From: Micromonospora_G sp040676775
GTDB taxonomy: Bacteria; Actinomycetota; Actinomycetes; Mycobacteriales; Micromonosporaceae
NCBI RefSeq assembly: GCF_040676775.1
Contig: NZ_JBFAPP010000003.1
Coordinates: 248,001-312,000 of the forward strand
DNA length: 64,000 nt
Reading direction: 5' to 3'
The notes under the pieces are model-generated. The model did no database searches. It had not been told where the DNA came from and saw only the letters and a list, made by a program, of their open reading frames with translations. This document shows positions 17,833-25,959 of the stretch, one piece after another. How positions within the stretch are numbered: the first letter of the stretch is position 1; each line of letters begins with the position of its first letter. The translations under genes and the position numbers were made by a program.

Positions 17833-18891
17833 ATGAGCGACAAGCCGAAGGTTAGCGTTCGTCGTAAACCGTGGCCTTCCGAGGCAGCCCTCGACAAGCC
17901 GCAGCCTGTGTCGGACGAAGCGCTATTCCGCCGGTCCGTGCTGAGCCCGCTCAGATATCCTGGCGCAAAACGACAATTAGTACCGATAATGGAATCTATT
18001 GTTAGGGCGAACGTTCCTTTGCCAAGGCTTGTCGTGGAGCCGTTCTGTGGCGGCGCAACCACGACACTCAGGCTTCTTGGATCGGGACTGGTGGAGCACG
18101 GCGTTTTGGCGGACGTAGACCCAATTGTTGCTGCTTTTTGGTATACAGCGGCTTTTGATGCACGTTGGCTTATCGACGCTATTGCAGACGAGCCAATCAC
18201 GGTAGCCCGATGGGACTGGTGGCGCGCGCGTTCTCCTGCGGGACGGCGAGAAAAGGCGTTGAAGTGCATCTTTTTGAATCGAACAACTTTTTCTGGCATC
18301 TTGCATGGTCGCGCTGGTCCTATTGGTGGTCGCGCTCAGCAGTCGGCCTACAAAATCGATTGCCGATTCGGCGTCGCCGGATTGATTCGACGCATCCAGG
18401 GAGTGGCCGATCTCGCTGCTACCGGCCGCTTGTTGGACGTCTGGGAGGCCGACTGGCGTAGTGCGTTGAGCAGGACCGCTTCGTCTTTCAAGTTCTTGGA
18501 TGCTGACGAGGTCCTTTTCTACCTTGATCCACCATACGTAGACAAGGCTGAGTGGCTATACAAATGGTCATTCACTGCCGAGGAGCACCGGGCTCTGGCG
18601 GAGGCACTCCGGGAATCCTCTTCGTTCCGCTGGTTGTTGTCCTATGACGACAACGCGGCAGTACGAGACCTCTATGCAGATTCCGAGTGCTACACGATGC
18701 TACATGTGTCTCAGCGCTACACCGCGGCAGGATCTGATGTCAGAAACACCAAAGATGAGCTGTTGGTCACCAATTACAATTCCGTACCGCGATCCGACCT
18801 CTACAGGATCCTTGAGGTGTCGGAGCCAAGTGGACGGATTCCGTTGGGAGAGCCTGAAGACACCGACGGCGCAAAAGAGGATCTCCGCTAA
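17833..18891 (+). CDS. DNA adenine-N6 methyltransferase, Dam/D12 class
   Basis: A 352-residue D12-class methylase. The N-terminal RYPGAKRQLV (about residue 40) and VEPFCGGATTTL form the S-adenosylmethionine site, and FYLDPPYVDK (about 228) is the catalytic DPPY motif. The target-recognition segment lies between (about 110-215), so the site is not predictable. The ATG has GGAAGG 5 nt upstream. It is the first gene of a rightward trio with HerA and NurA-like genes, so it probably marks host DNA to protect it from them. A 40-residue N-terminal leader and a charged C-terminus are unusual additions. Confidence 0.9.
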   Translation: MSDKPKVSVRRKPWPSEAALDKPQPVSDEALFRRSVLSPLRYPGAKRQLVPIMESIVRANVPLPRLVVEPFCGGATTTLRLLGSGLVEHGVLADVDPIVAAFWYTAAFDARWLIDAIADEPITVARWDWWRARSPAGRREKALKCIFLNRTTFSGILHGRAGPIGGRAQQSAYKIDCRFGVAGLIRRIQGVADLAATGRLLDVWEADWRSALSRTASSFKFLDADEVLFYLDPPYVDKAEWLYKWSFTAEEHRALAEALRESSSFRWLLSYDDNAAVRDLYADSECYTMLHVSQRYTAAGSDVRNTKDELLVTNYNSVPRSDLYRILEVSEPSGRIPLGEPEDTDGAKEDLR

Positions 18892-18935
18892 GCGGGCGCC
18901 GTTGCCGTGGACAAACGACGGACTGGAGGAACGTC

Positions 18936-21044
18936 ATGGTTGCGTTGTCTGGGATCGCCGGCTTTGCATCGGCCGGCGCGGATCCGCTAATCGCTCTCCT
19001 CAAGGGCGCGAAGCGTCTTGGTGGTATCTACAGGCTCGACTATGATCGAGCTACGGTAATCACTGACGACTTCGTAAAGCATACTGTGGGCGGCGTCCCT
19101 CGAAATGGGTTCCTGCTTGCTGCAGCTACGGTGCCAACCAAAGAGACGAACGCTCCGCTTGACGAGGACGAGATCATTCTACTTCGTGTCCGTGGTACAG
19201 CTAACTTGCCCAATGAAAGTGAGTTGGTAGCGACGAGGCTGGCTGCTATGCGTGATGCAGACATCCGTGAACAGCGCCCGGACGACGTAGTAGACAACCT
19301 GACCTCCAGCCAAATTCAGATGTCTGCATTTGACTGTGAAGTGCTCGGGACGTTCTACAGCGACTTTGTTTCGAGGCAGCCCTACGTGCAGTGGGGTTCA
19401 GATCTGGACAACGTGTACGCGGGTGCCCGATACTTTGTTTACGCTCCGTCCCGAGAGGTGTTGTCGTTCATAGCCTCATACCCGGAACAGACTGAACAGG
19501 AAATTGGGGATGGCGTTGCACCCAGTCTAATCGACTTGGGTGTAGTCAGGTTTTCGTCGACGCGTCGACGCGCCACGAGCGCCGTCATGGACCAGGTCCC
19601 AGTGCGGGTACGTGTAACGGACTTTATCTCTCGAAAGACCGCTGTTCTTGGGATGACACGTGCAGGGAAATCCAACACGAACAAGACCATCTGTACGGCT
19701 GTGTTCGAATATGCGGCCAAGAACGGTGTGAAGATTGGTCAGCTCGTCTTTGATCCCCAAGGCGAGTATGCCAACGTGAACGCTCAGGATATGACGGGTC
19801 TCCGACTTTTGGGGCAAGGGACTGACCTCGTTCGGATTTACAAGATGAAACCGGATGTTGCATCCGACCAGGAATTTCCGCTCGCAGTCAATTTTTACGA
19901 CACTGGTGAGCTGGCGATGGTGTGGGGTCTTTTGCAGGACGCTTTGGTCGATATGAATTCGTCCTACGCCAACGCTTTCAAGACGGCGTCGATCTTGGAG
20001 CCGGATCGAGCGGACTACGCTGACGGGCGGGCAGGTGACTCCGAATACTACGACGCTGTCTTTTCTGCGCAGCGCGGCAGGCTCGCACTATATGCCACCT
20101 TTGCCAAAGCGAGCTTCATGGCTCCGCAGCATGGGTTTTTGTTGCAGTTCAAGATGAACAAGGAGACCCGTGAGGCTCTTGAGGCAGACCGGCCTGGCGT
20201 TATACGGTTGACGAACCCCCGCTTGGGTGTCTGTGCTGTCGATTCCCCCGCTTCTGCGCGACACGTGGTTTCCTGGCTTTCGGATCGAATCGCCGAAGTT
20301 GTGAACAATCGTGTGCCGGCCCCTTATCAATCATTGGATTTTACCACCTGGCAAAATTCTGATCCATTCATGGCTATTCTTGCAGTTTTCGATGCCACGG
20401 TAGGGACTGCGGTGATGAACCGCATTCGTACCCTTGTCGACTTTCACGACCCCGCGAGCAAGGGTGATCTGGCAGACCGCGTGTGGGGCGATCTAGTCGA
20501 AGGTCGGCTTGTAATTGTCGACCTGTCAGTTGGGTCTGATCAGGTGATCAAACTGATGTCTGAACGCCTAGTCTTCCGCCTCATTGACATGGCTAACCGT
20601 CGATTTCGCAACAATCTCCCGAACATTCCTATTCAAATTGTTGTCGAGGAGGCTCACAACCTCTTTGATCGCGAGAAGGCTGGCAAGTCGTCCGTTCAGA
20701 ATGACCCTTGGGTGCGTCTCGCCAAGGAGGCTGCCAAATACGGAATGGGTCTCGTTTATGCGACCCAGGAAGTGACGAGTGTTGACAAAAGAATTTTGTC
20801 AAATACATCGAATTGGATTGTAGCACACCTTAATTCTGATCACGAGACGAAAGAACTTGCTCACTACTATGACTTCGCAGTCTTCGCGGATGACTTGCGG
20901 CGTGCGGAAGATCGAGGCTACGCGCGTGTTAAGACGTTTTCGGGCAAGTACATTGTCCCGGTTCAGATTGCGAAATTCGACCACGCAATGATTAATCGAG
21001 CGCGAGTTGCCGCTGGACTGTCGATCCTGGACTTTCCTGCATAA
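18936..21044 (+). CDS. herA: HerA-like hexameric translocase ATPase
   Basis: A 702-residue HerA/FtsK-superfamily ATPase. Walker A is GMTRAGKSNTNK (about residues 238-249), Walker B is IQIVVEEAHNL (about 565-575), followed by GLVYATQEVTSVDKRILSNT, the conserved sensor region of HerA (quoted to its 20th residue). The first 200 residues are a beta-rich HAS-barrel-type region plus insertions. HerA proteins pump double-stranded DNA, usually into a partner nuclease. The ATG has GGAGG upstream. The next gene begins 9 nt after its stop and encodes a NurA-like nuclease, the classical partner. Confidence 0.9.
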   Translation: MVALSGIAGFASAGADPLIALLKGAKRLGGIYRLDYDRATVITDDFVKHTVGGVPRNGFLLAAATVPTKETNAPLDEDEIILLRVRGTANLPNESELVATRLAAMRDADIREQRPDDVVDNLTSSQIQMSAFDCEVLGTFYSDFVSRQPYVQWGSDLDNVYAGARYFVYAPSREVLSFIASYPEQTEQEIGDGVAPSLIDLGVVRFSSTRRRATSAVMDQVPVRVRVTDFISRKTAVLGMTRAGKSNTNKTICTAVFEYAAKNGVKIGQLVFDPQGEYANVNAQDMTGLRLLGQGTDLVRIYKMKPDVASDQEFPLAVNFYDTGELAMVWGLLQDALVDMNSSYANAFKTASILEPDRADYADGRAGDSEYYDAVFSAQRGRLALYATFAKASFMAPQHGFLLQFKMNKETREALEADRPGVIRLTNPRLGVCAVDSPASARHVVSWLSDRIAEVVNNRVPAPYQSLDFTTWQNSDPFMAILAVFDATVGTAVMNRIRTLVDFHDPASKGDLADRVWGDLVEGRLVIVDLSVGSDQVIKLMSERLVFRLIDMANRRFRNNLPNIPIQIVVEEAHNLFDREKAGKSSVQNDPWVRLAKEAAKYGMGLVYATQEVTSVDKRILSNTSNWIVAHLNSDHETKELAHYYDFAVFADDLRRAEDRGYARVKTFSGKYIVPVQIAKFDHAMINRARVAAGLSILDFPA

Positions 21045-21053
21045 GGAGTGAAG

Positions 21054-22496
21054 GTGTCTTATTCCCGTGAGCGAGCATCTCGGCTTGGCCATGTACCGAC
21101 GGCGCTTAGCCCGGCGATCGCCGATGCGATGCGACGTTGGGATACGCCTGCTCTTTATCCACCCGACTTCGGGGATGTAGCAGCTAGATGTGTTGCGCTT
21201 GCGGATCTTGCCGGTGACCAGCGACCCGATCCGGCTTTTGCGATTGCCTTCGACGGATCGAGTCAGGAGGTAGAGGCAAGGGCTGGATATCCCTCTATTC
21301 GAGTTGGTTTTTTTCAGATAGCCGGCGTGTATGTTGATATTGTGAAGTTCTTGGCGGCTGGACAGCACGGGCTAGTGGACGTTCGGGAGCTTGAGCGCGC
21401 GCAAATCACCCAGACCGTGAATAGTGTACTCCCGAGTTCAAATGTATTTGTTCGCGGCGCTTCTGGCCGAGAGAGTCTCCGAGTAGAGTTAGCCCGCGCA
21501 TTTGAGGATGGCGGCATCACGGACTTCGGGTCAAAGTTCACTCTCACGGACGCATTGTTGGCGATCCACGGAAGTCCTGGTGTGCCGGCATCCTCGATTT
21601 CGTTAAGTAAGTGTCCGATCTGTGAAACTGCTGGATTGGGTCACACTGTATCGCGGTCCGGTGGTCGATGTGCGGCACCTATGTGTGGTGCTCCCTTATA
21701 TGTCACCGATGTGCTCCGAATCTACGAAGAGTTTGCTGAGGATGGCCCGAACGTCTTGACGCTTACGCGAGCAATGAACATTGCAGAGCGCTTACTTCTG
21801 GTTGCATATCTCGATGGATTTTTTCGTAGCAGCACGCGACACCTTTCTCGGGGTCTTTTCATTACAGATGGCCCATTGGCGGTTTACGGACCGATAGCGC
21901 CCATGAAGTCGAAGCTGCGAGAGTATTGGGAGTCGCTGTGCGCCCAGCTCGATCAAGTAGATCTGGCGCCGCCGCTTTTGGTGGGTATTGAGAAGACGGG
22001 CCGATTTGTCGATCATGCGGCGGTGATTCGCGATGCGATTCCCTATGGCCATGTGATGAGTCTTGACACTCCATACATCAATGCCCATATAACGAATCAA
22101 GACGAAGAGCATTACTATGGCAAGGATGAGTTTTACGGCCGGCGCTTCATTTATCGCACATCGACCGGCGAGGTACTGGTTGTGTCGGTGCCAAGGACCC
22201 CGGGTGGCGCCCCTTACGAAAAGCCTGTGCGGGACTCGTCAGGTGAATTTGTTCGTCAAGATTCGGACTCATTTGATTCCTATCCCACCTTAAGGGCGAC
22301 GCTTGAGGTGTTGGATCGCTTGCAGACAAAGCTCTACCCGAATGCCGTCATCCCTGTCGCGCTCGCGCACTCGGCCGCTTCCCTGCCACTTGGTACTGGG
22401 CGCAGCGTGCTCACCCTCTTGGCGCAGCAGGCGCTTGGTATGCCACAAGACAGCGTGAGTCTTAGCCGGCTTCGGCTCCAGCATTTCGGGAAGTAG
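21054..22496 (+). CDS. nurA: NurA-like nuclease with zinc-ribbon insertion
   Basis: A 480-residue protein with the NurA metal-site layout: FDGSSQ near residue 66 (first Asp), FITDGPLAVYG near 270 (second Asp) and GIEKTGRFVDHA near 305. NurA is a Mn-dependent nuclease that works on DNA fed by HerA. A four-Cys element, CPIC...CAAPMCG (about 186-210), is inserted between the first two motifs and is not standard in archaeal NurA. GTG at 21054 is preferred over 21048 because AAGGAG then lies 5 nt upstream. Immediate linkage to herA supports the call; overall similarity to NurA is limited to these motifs. Confidence 0.75.
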   Translation: MSYSRERASRLGHVPTALSPAIADAMRRWDTPALYPPDFGDVAARCVALADLAGDQRPDPAFAIAFDGSSQEVEARAGYPSIRVGFFQIAGVYVDIVKFLAAGQHGLVDVRELERAQITQTVNSVLPSSNVFVRGASGRESLRVELARAFEDGGITDFGSKFTLTDALLAIHGSPGVPASSISLSKCPICETAGLGHTVSRSGGRCAAPMCGAPLYVTDVLRIYEEFAEDGPNVLTLTRAMNIAERLLLVAYLDGFFRSSTRHLSRGLFITDGPLAVYGPIAPMKSKLREYWESLCAQLDQVDLAPPLLVGIEKTGRFVDHAAVIRDAIPYGHVMSLDTPYINAHITNQDEEHYYGKDEFYGRRFIYRTSTGEVLVVSVPRTPGGAPYEKPVRDSSGEFVRQDSDSFDSYPTLRATLEVLDRLQTKLYPNAVIPVALAHSAASLPLGTGRSVLTLLAQQALGMPQDSVSLSRLRLQHFGK

Positions 22497-22904
22497 GCCG
22501 TGTCGCCGCTTGCTGGTGTCCTGGTTGGCATGGCTTATTCCGGGGAATCCGCTGTTACGTCGGTCGTCCGCGTTCAGTGGGTGGGGAATGGCCGTGGTCT
22601 ACATGTCAAGTTCCCTTGTTGATCCCTCAGAGGTGGACTTTGGCGCCTGCTGAGCGACGTTCCGGAATGAAACACGAACTGGCGATCCGATGGCATCGCG
22701 GAGGGCTCGACGGTGGACAGCGTGCCGTGATGAGGTCGACGGGTGTCTGCCGAAACTGGCATTCGGTAGTCGTGCGGCCTGACGCCCTGGTTTGCCGTGC
22801 AAGACGTTTCCGGCGGCGGTCACCTTAGCCCTGCGCCAGCCGTCGCTCGTACCGGTCGCAGCCGAGCCGCCCTACGGGCAGGAGATGCTCTGGTAGGGCT
22901 GCGC
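22497..22904. other. Gene-free junction after the defence island
   Basis: Short open frames here lack ribosome sites and protein-like composition, and I call none of them. Base composition changes back to chromosomal GC within this stretch. No att-like repeat or tRNA is visible. Confidence 0.5.
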
Positions 22905-23005
22905 CCGAACCAGAGCAGCGATACGGCCATCCGTTCGGCTTGTAGCCGTGTGTTCCGTGCTTTCTCGCGGTCGAGTGGCTCGCCCTTGATCTGAGGGCGT
23001 TCGGT
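22905..23005 (-). pseudogene. Possible degenerate GntR DNA-binding fragment
   Basis: Directly after the GntR stop and in the same frame, the leftward strand reads a protein-like stretch including KARNTRLQAERMAVSLLWFG. Its DNA (22913-22941) matches the recognition-helix part of the intact GntR gene (23249-23277) at 26 of 29 bases. It has no start codon of its own. A decayed partial copy of a GntR gene is the simplest reading, but the match is short. Confidence 0.3.
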
Positions 23006-23422
23006 TCAGGCGGTCTTTGGCCGGGTCAGTTCGATCTGATCGCCTGGCTGGACCTCTACCTCGCCCTGTGGGTAACGGATTTCGAGCACCGGCACGCCCT
23101 CGTCGAGCTGCATGTCGCGGCGTTCCCTGCCGGTCGGCATCCGCGCGACCACTGACCCACCAGGCGGCAACTCCGCCTTCGTGCGCTCCGGGTTCTCGCG
23201 TACGCGGGTGCCGTGGCCTCGGACGGTGCTGACCAAGCCCTCGGAGCGGAGCAGGGACACGGCCATCCGTACGGCTTCGCGGCCGATGCCGTACTCCTGG
23301 GTCAGTCGCGCCTCGCTCGCCAGCGTCGTGCCAGGCGCCAGTTCGCCGGACTCGATGCGCTCGCGGATCAGGTCAGCGAGCTGCACATAGACCGGCGTGT
23401 GCGAGCGCGGATCGATGGTCAT
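23006..23422 (-). CDS. Small GntR family regulator
   Basis: A 138-residue protein with a GntR winged helix at residues 8-75 (PVYVQLADLIRERIESGELA, then GREAVRMAVSLLRSEGLVST and GHGTRV). Instead of a large effector domain it has a compact C-terminal segment of about 60 residues (ARMPTGRERRDMQLDEGVPV...), as in many short actinobacterial GntR proteins near mobile or conjugative modules. The ATG at 23422 was chosen because GntR proteins usually begin just before such an SHTPVYVQL segment; the upstream extension is not protein-like. It is divergent from the DivIVA-domain gene. Target unknown. Confidence 0.85.
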   Translation of the reverse strand: MTIDPRSHTPVYVQLADLIRERIESGELAPGTTLASEARLTQEYGIGREAVRMAVSLLRSEGLVSTVRGHGTRVRENPERTKAELPPGGSVVARMPTGRERRDMQLDEGVPVLEIRYPQGEVEVQPGDQIELTRPKTA

Positions 23423-23687
23423 ACCGCACAAGTCTTGTTCCCCCGTGGGGCGGGCTGGTTGTGCCCCTGAGCCCCTGTCCGTATAGTTGCAGGATCGAAC
23501 CCCGCTCATGGGCGAATTCGGATTACTGCCTGTGCGCTCCGGGCTCGATTGGCGTGGCCATGAGCGGCCCTGCTGTCGTACTGCCGATCGAGGCTGCGGT
23601 GGTGGGGCGGGGTGGTCCGCCCGTTCGCGGCGGACGGGCGGGCCACCCCTTCCAGACCCCAATCCGAACCGGAAGGCAGGCACAGGA

Positions 23688-23999
23688 ATGCGCAACTTCT
23701 TGGCACGGTTTCGTGGGACCGAGCAGGAGAGCAGAGGCGTCCACTACCGGTCCAGGGCGTACGCGCCGTTGCGGCCGTGGCAGGTGCGCGGCCGGCGGTT
23801 CCGTACGGTCGGACGGTTCGGGCGGCGCGGGCTCGACCCGGACGAGGTGGGGGAGTTCCTGGACCGGGTCGCCACCGACATGACCGGCCTCTACGACGAG
23901 CTGGCCAAGAGCAGGGACGAGACGATCCGGGTCAAGGTTGCGCTGCGTCAGTGGCAGTCGCGCCAATCCCGTACGGCGAACGTCTCGGAGCGCTACTGA
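23688..23999 (+). CDS. Short DivIVA-domain protein
   Basis: A 103-residue protein. A basic N-terminus is followed by FGRRGLDPDEVGEFLDRVAT, the DivIVA signature, and a coiled-coil-like helix (DELAKSRDETIRVKVALRQW). DivIVA domains bind curved membrane or polar sites; this one is too short for the full polar-growth protein, so it is an accessory of unknown role. GGAAGG lies upstream of the ATG. Its stop overlaps the next start (TGATG), so the two are co-translated. Confidence 0.75.
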   Translation: MRNFLARFRGTEQESRGVHYRSRAYAPLRPWQVRGRRFRTVGRFGRRGLDPDEVGEFLDRVATDMTGLYDELAKSRDETIRVKVALRQWQSRQSRTANVSERY

Positions 24000-24406
24000 T
24001 GGCCGACCGGGAGCGTTTTGTCGTACGCCTGCCGGTCCTTGCCCGCGACCTGGCCGGCGCCCAGCGTCTGGCCCGGGTGATGGGTCGCTCCCTGCGGCTG
24101 CTGCCGCTGGTCGACCCCGGCGAGATCACCGTGTCCTACGAGGACGACCAGGGCGTACACCATCGGGTTTTCTGCGACCGGTTGCTGGGAGCCGGACGAC
24201 GCTGCCTGCTCCACGCCAACCACGATGGCCCCTGCACCCGCGTCCCCCGCCGCTTTCGCCGACGATCATGCAGTTGTGGTGCCTCGATTGCGGTGTTCGC
24301 CGGGATTGTCTACCGCCACAACTGCAAGATCGACGCGCGCTACGCGGAGCGCGCGCTACGCGGAGCGGGCGCTACGCGGAGCGGGTGGTGGTGGCGGTGG
24401 TGTTGA
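23999..24406 (+). CDS. Hypothetical protein running into a tandem repeat
   Basis: A 135-residue protein I do not recognise. The first 85 residues look like a real soluble domain (FVVRLPVLARDLAGAQRLAR, then DPGEITVSYEDDQGVHHRVF) with later Cys/His pairs (CLLHANHDGPC). The rest is Arg-rich and reads through the 16-nt tandem repeat, ending 35 nt inside the convergent HxlR gene. The original stop may have been displaced by repeat growth. It is coupled to the DivIVA gene by TGATG. Confidence 0.55.
   Translation: MADRERFVVRLPVLARDLAGAQRLARVMGRSLRLLPLVDPGEITVSYEDDQGVHHRVFCDRLLGAGRRCLLHANHDGPCTRVPRRFRRRSCSCGASIAVFAGIVYRHNCKIDARYAERALRGAGATRSGWWWRWC
24339..24386. repeat. 16-nt tandem repeat containing the HxlR stop codon
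   Basis: Three copies of GCTACGCGGAGCG plus a 3-nt linker start at 24339, 24355 and 24371. On the reverse strand each copy encodes Arg-Ser-Ala-stop, so the repeat unit carries the HxlR termination codon. Confidence 0.9.
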
Positions 24407-24764
24407 CCTCGTTCTGGACCAGGTCGATCAGGTCCACGATCTTGGCGGCTATGCGTTCGCCGAACGGGGTGAGGCTGTATTCGACGTGCGGGGGGATGGT
24501 GGCCTGTACGTCGCGCAGGACCAGTCCGTCGCGTTCGAGGCCCTGGAGGGTCTGGGCGAGCATCTTCTCGCTGACGCCGTCGACCCGGCGACGCAGGGCG
24601 TTGAAGCGGTACGACCCCTCGTGCAGTGCGGCCAGGGCGAGCATGCCCCACTTGCCGGCCAGGTTCTCCACGATGCGCCGGGAGGAGCAGTCGCGGGCGA
24701 AGACGTCGGCGATCATCGCCTCGTCGCCGTCGTACCCGTCGTCCGCGGGGGTGGAGTCAACCAT
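24372..24764 (-). CDS. HxlR family transcriptional regulator
   Basis: A 130-residue winged-helix protein: DCSSRRIVENLAGKWGMLAL (residues about 22-41), then RFNALRRRVDGVSEKMLAQT and LQGLERDGLVLRD, the HxlR signature. A GTG at 24815 would add 17 residues; neither start has a good ribosome site. It is divergent from the NmrA-type gene, the same arrangement as E. coli ytfH/ytfG, where the regulator senses oxidative or quinone stress and controls the reductase. The stop codon lies inside a tandem repeat. Confidence 0.88.
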   Translation of the reverse strand: MVDSTPADDGYDGDEAMIADVFARDCSSRRIVENLAGKWGMLALAALHEGSYRFNALRRRVDGVSEKMLAQTLQGLERDGLVLRDVQATIPPHVEYSLTPFGERIAAKIVDLIDLVQNEVNTTATTTRSA

Positions 24765-24826
24765 GGTGACTACGGTAGCCGTGAGCAGGGCGCTGTCGTT
24801 AGTGAAGGTGCTCACTATTACTCGGC

Positions 24827-24839
24827 ACTTTCGAAAAGT
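24827..24839. promoter_or_regulatory. Probable HxlR operator
   Basis: ACTTTCGAAAAGT is a perfect 5-bp dyad around a 3-nt centre, in the AT-rich part of the divergent HxlR/NmrA intergenic region. Confidence 0.45.
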
Positions 24840-24893
24840 TAGTACATTCTTCAGGGAGGCAACTCGTCAGTTGATCCTTCCAAGGAGTTACGC

Positions 24894-25757
24894 ATGATCG
24901 TCGTCACCGGGGCCACCGGCCAGCTCGGTTCCATCGTCATCGAAGACCTGCTGGCGCGCGGTGTGCCCGCCGCGGAGATCGTCGCCGCCGTACGGACGCC
25001 GGAGAAGGCGGCCGGGTTCGCGGAGCGCGGGGTGCAGGTGCGGCACGCCGACTACAACGATCCCGCGAGCCTGGCCAGCGCGTTCGAGGGCGCGGACAAG
25101 ATCCTCTTCATCTCCGGCACCGATGTCGGGCAGCGCGAACCGCAGCACCGCAACGTGGTCGACGCCGCCCGCGCGGCCGGCGTCGGGCTGCTCGCGTACA
25201 CCAGCATTTTGAACGCCGACACGGCCAAGCTCGTCCTCGCCGGCGAGCACCAGGCCACCGAGGCGTTCATCCGTGAGTCGGGCGTTCCCTTCGTGTTCCT
25301 GCGCAACGGCTTCTACGTCGACCTCTACACCAGCACCTTCGCCCAGAACCTCGAACACGGTGCGATCGTCGACGCCTCCGGAGACGCCCGCCTGTCGCTC
25401 GCCACCCGCGCCGACTTCGCCGGCGCGGCCGCCGCCGTGCTCACCGGCGAAGGACACGAGAACAAGGCGTACGAGCTGGGTGGCGACTTGGCCGTCACGA
25501 TGACCGAACTGGCCGCCGAACTCAGCCGACAGAGCGGCCGTACGGTCGAATACCGCAACATCACGCCCGCCGAGTACGCCGCCTTCCTGGTCAGCGTCGG
25601 CCTGCCCCAGGTCGCCGCCGACGTGTACGCGGACTCCCGTGTCGGCATGCTCCGGGGTGAGCTGTACACCGACAGCAAGGACCTGTCCCGCCTGCTCGGC
25701 CGCCCCACCACCTCGCTCGCCGACGCCGTCGCCGCCGGACTGAAGCAGCTCGGCTGA
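24894..25757 (+). CDS. NmrA-like NAD(P)H:quinone oxidoreductase (QOR2/YtfG type)
   Basis: A 287-residue atypical SDR. The N-terminus MIVVTGATGQLGSIV is the NADP-binding GxxGxxG loop, followed by AAVRTPEKAAGFAERGVQVR (the basic residues favour NADPH). AYTSILNAD and RNGFYVDLY match QOR2/NmrA quinone reductases. It probably reduces quinones or electrophiles using NADPH in the cytosol. AAGGAG precedes the ATG. The divergent HxlR gene is its likely regulator. The last codons (Leu-Gly-stop) lie within a 25-nt tandem repeat. Confidence 0.9.
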   Translation: MIVVTGATGQLGSIVIEDLLARGVPAAEIVAAVRTPEKAAGFAERGVQVRHADYNDPASLASAFEGADKILFISGTDVGQREPQHRNVVDAARAAGVGLLAYTSILNADTAKLVLAGEHQATEAFIRESGVPFVFLRNGFYVDLYTSTFAQNLEHGAIVDASGDARLSLATRADFAGAAAAVLTGEGHENKAYELGGDLAVTMTELAAELSRQSGRTVEYRNITPAEYAAFLVSVGLPQVAADVYADSRVGMLRGELYTDSKDLSRLLGRPTTSLADAVAAGLKQLG

Positions 25758-25815
25758 ACGGTCGAAACAGCGGCTCGGCTGAACGGTCGAAACAGCGGCT
25801 CGGCTGAACGGTCGA
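25748..25815. repeat. 25-nt tandem repeat containing the NmrA-type stop codon
   Basis: Two full copies and one partial copy of a 25-nt unit (starting GCTCGGCTGAACGGTCGA) begin at 25748, 25773 and 25798. Each contains CTCGGCTGA, that is Leu-Gly-stop of the gene ending at 25757. Confidence 0.95.
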
Positions 25816-25959
25816 GACCGGTCGACGACGCCGGCCACCGGGCCGACGGGGAGTGCGCTGGTGAACACCCTCGGGTGACACCGACCGCATCCCCGTCGCC
25901 CGGTTGGCGGGATCGGCACCCGGCTCCTACGGTGGGGGAGACACGGAGGGTGGGTGGGA

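Larger units (their letters stand above)
14950..22500. other. Lower-GC defence island (HNH, ATPase | methylase, HerA, NurA)
   Basis: Base composition falls visibly from about 14.95 kb, with many A/T third positions and runs such as GCAATAAATAGC, and returns to high GC after the NurA gene near 22.5 kb. Five genes for DNA cleavage, translocation or modification lie inside, in two divergent units. No integrase, transposase, tRNA or direct-repeat boundary is visible, so the mode of entry is unknown. The gap 14728-14973 holds no gene. Confidence 0.7.

Noticed and set aside
14728..22500. Integrase, transposase or tRNA att site at the island edges
   Set aside because: None seen on either strand; only the base-composition change supports acquisition.
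22577..22828. 83-residue open frame after the NurA gene
   Set aside because: No ribosome site, Arg/Trp-rich, no domain.
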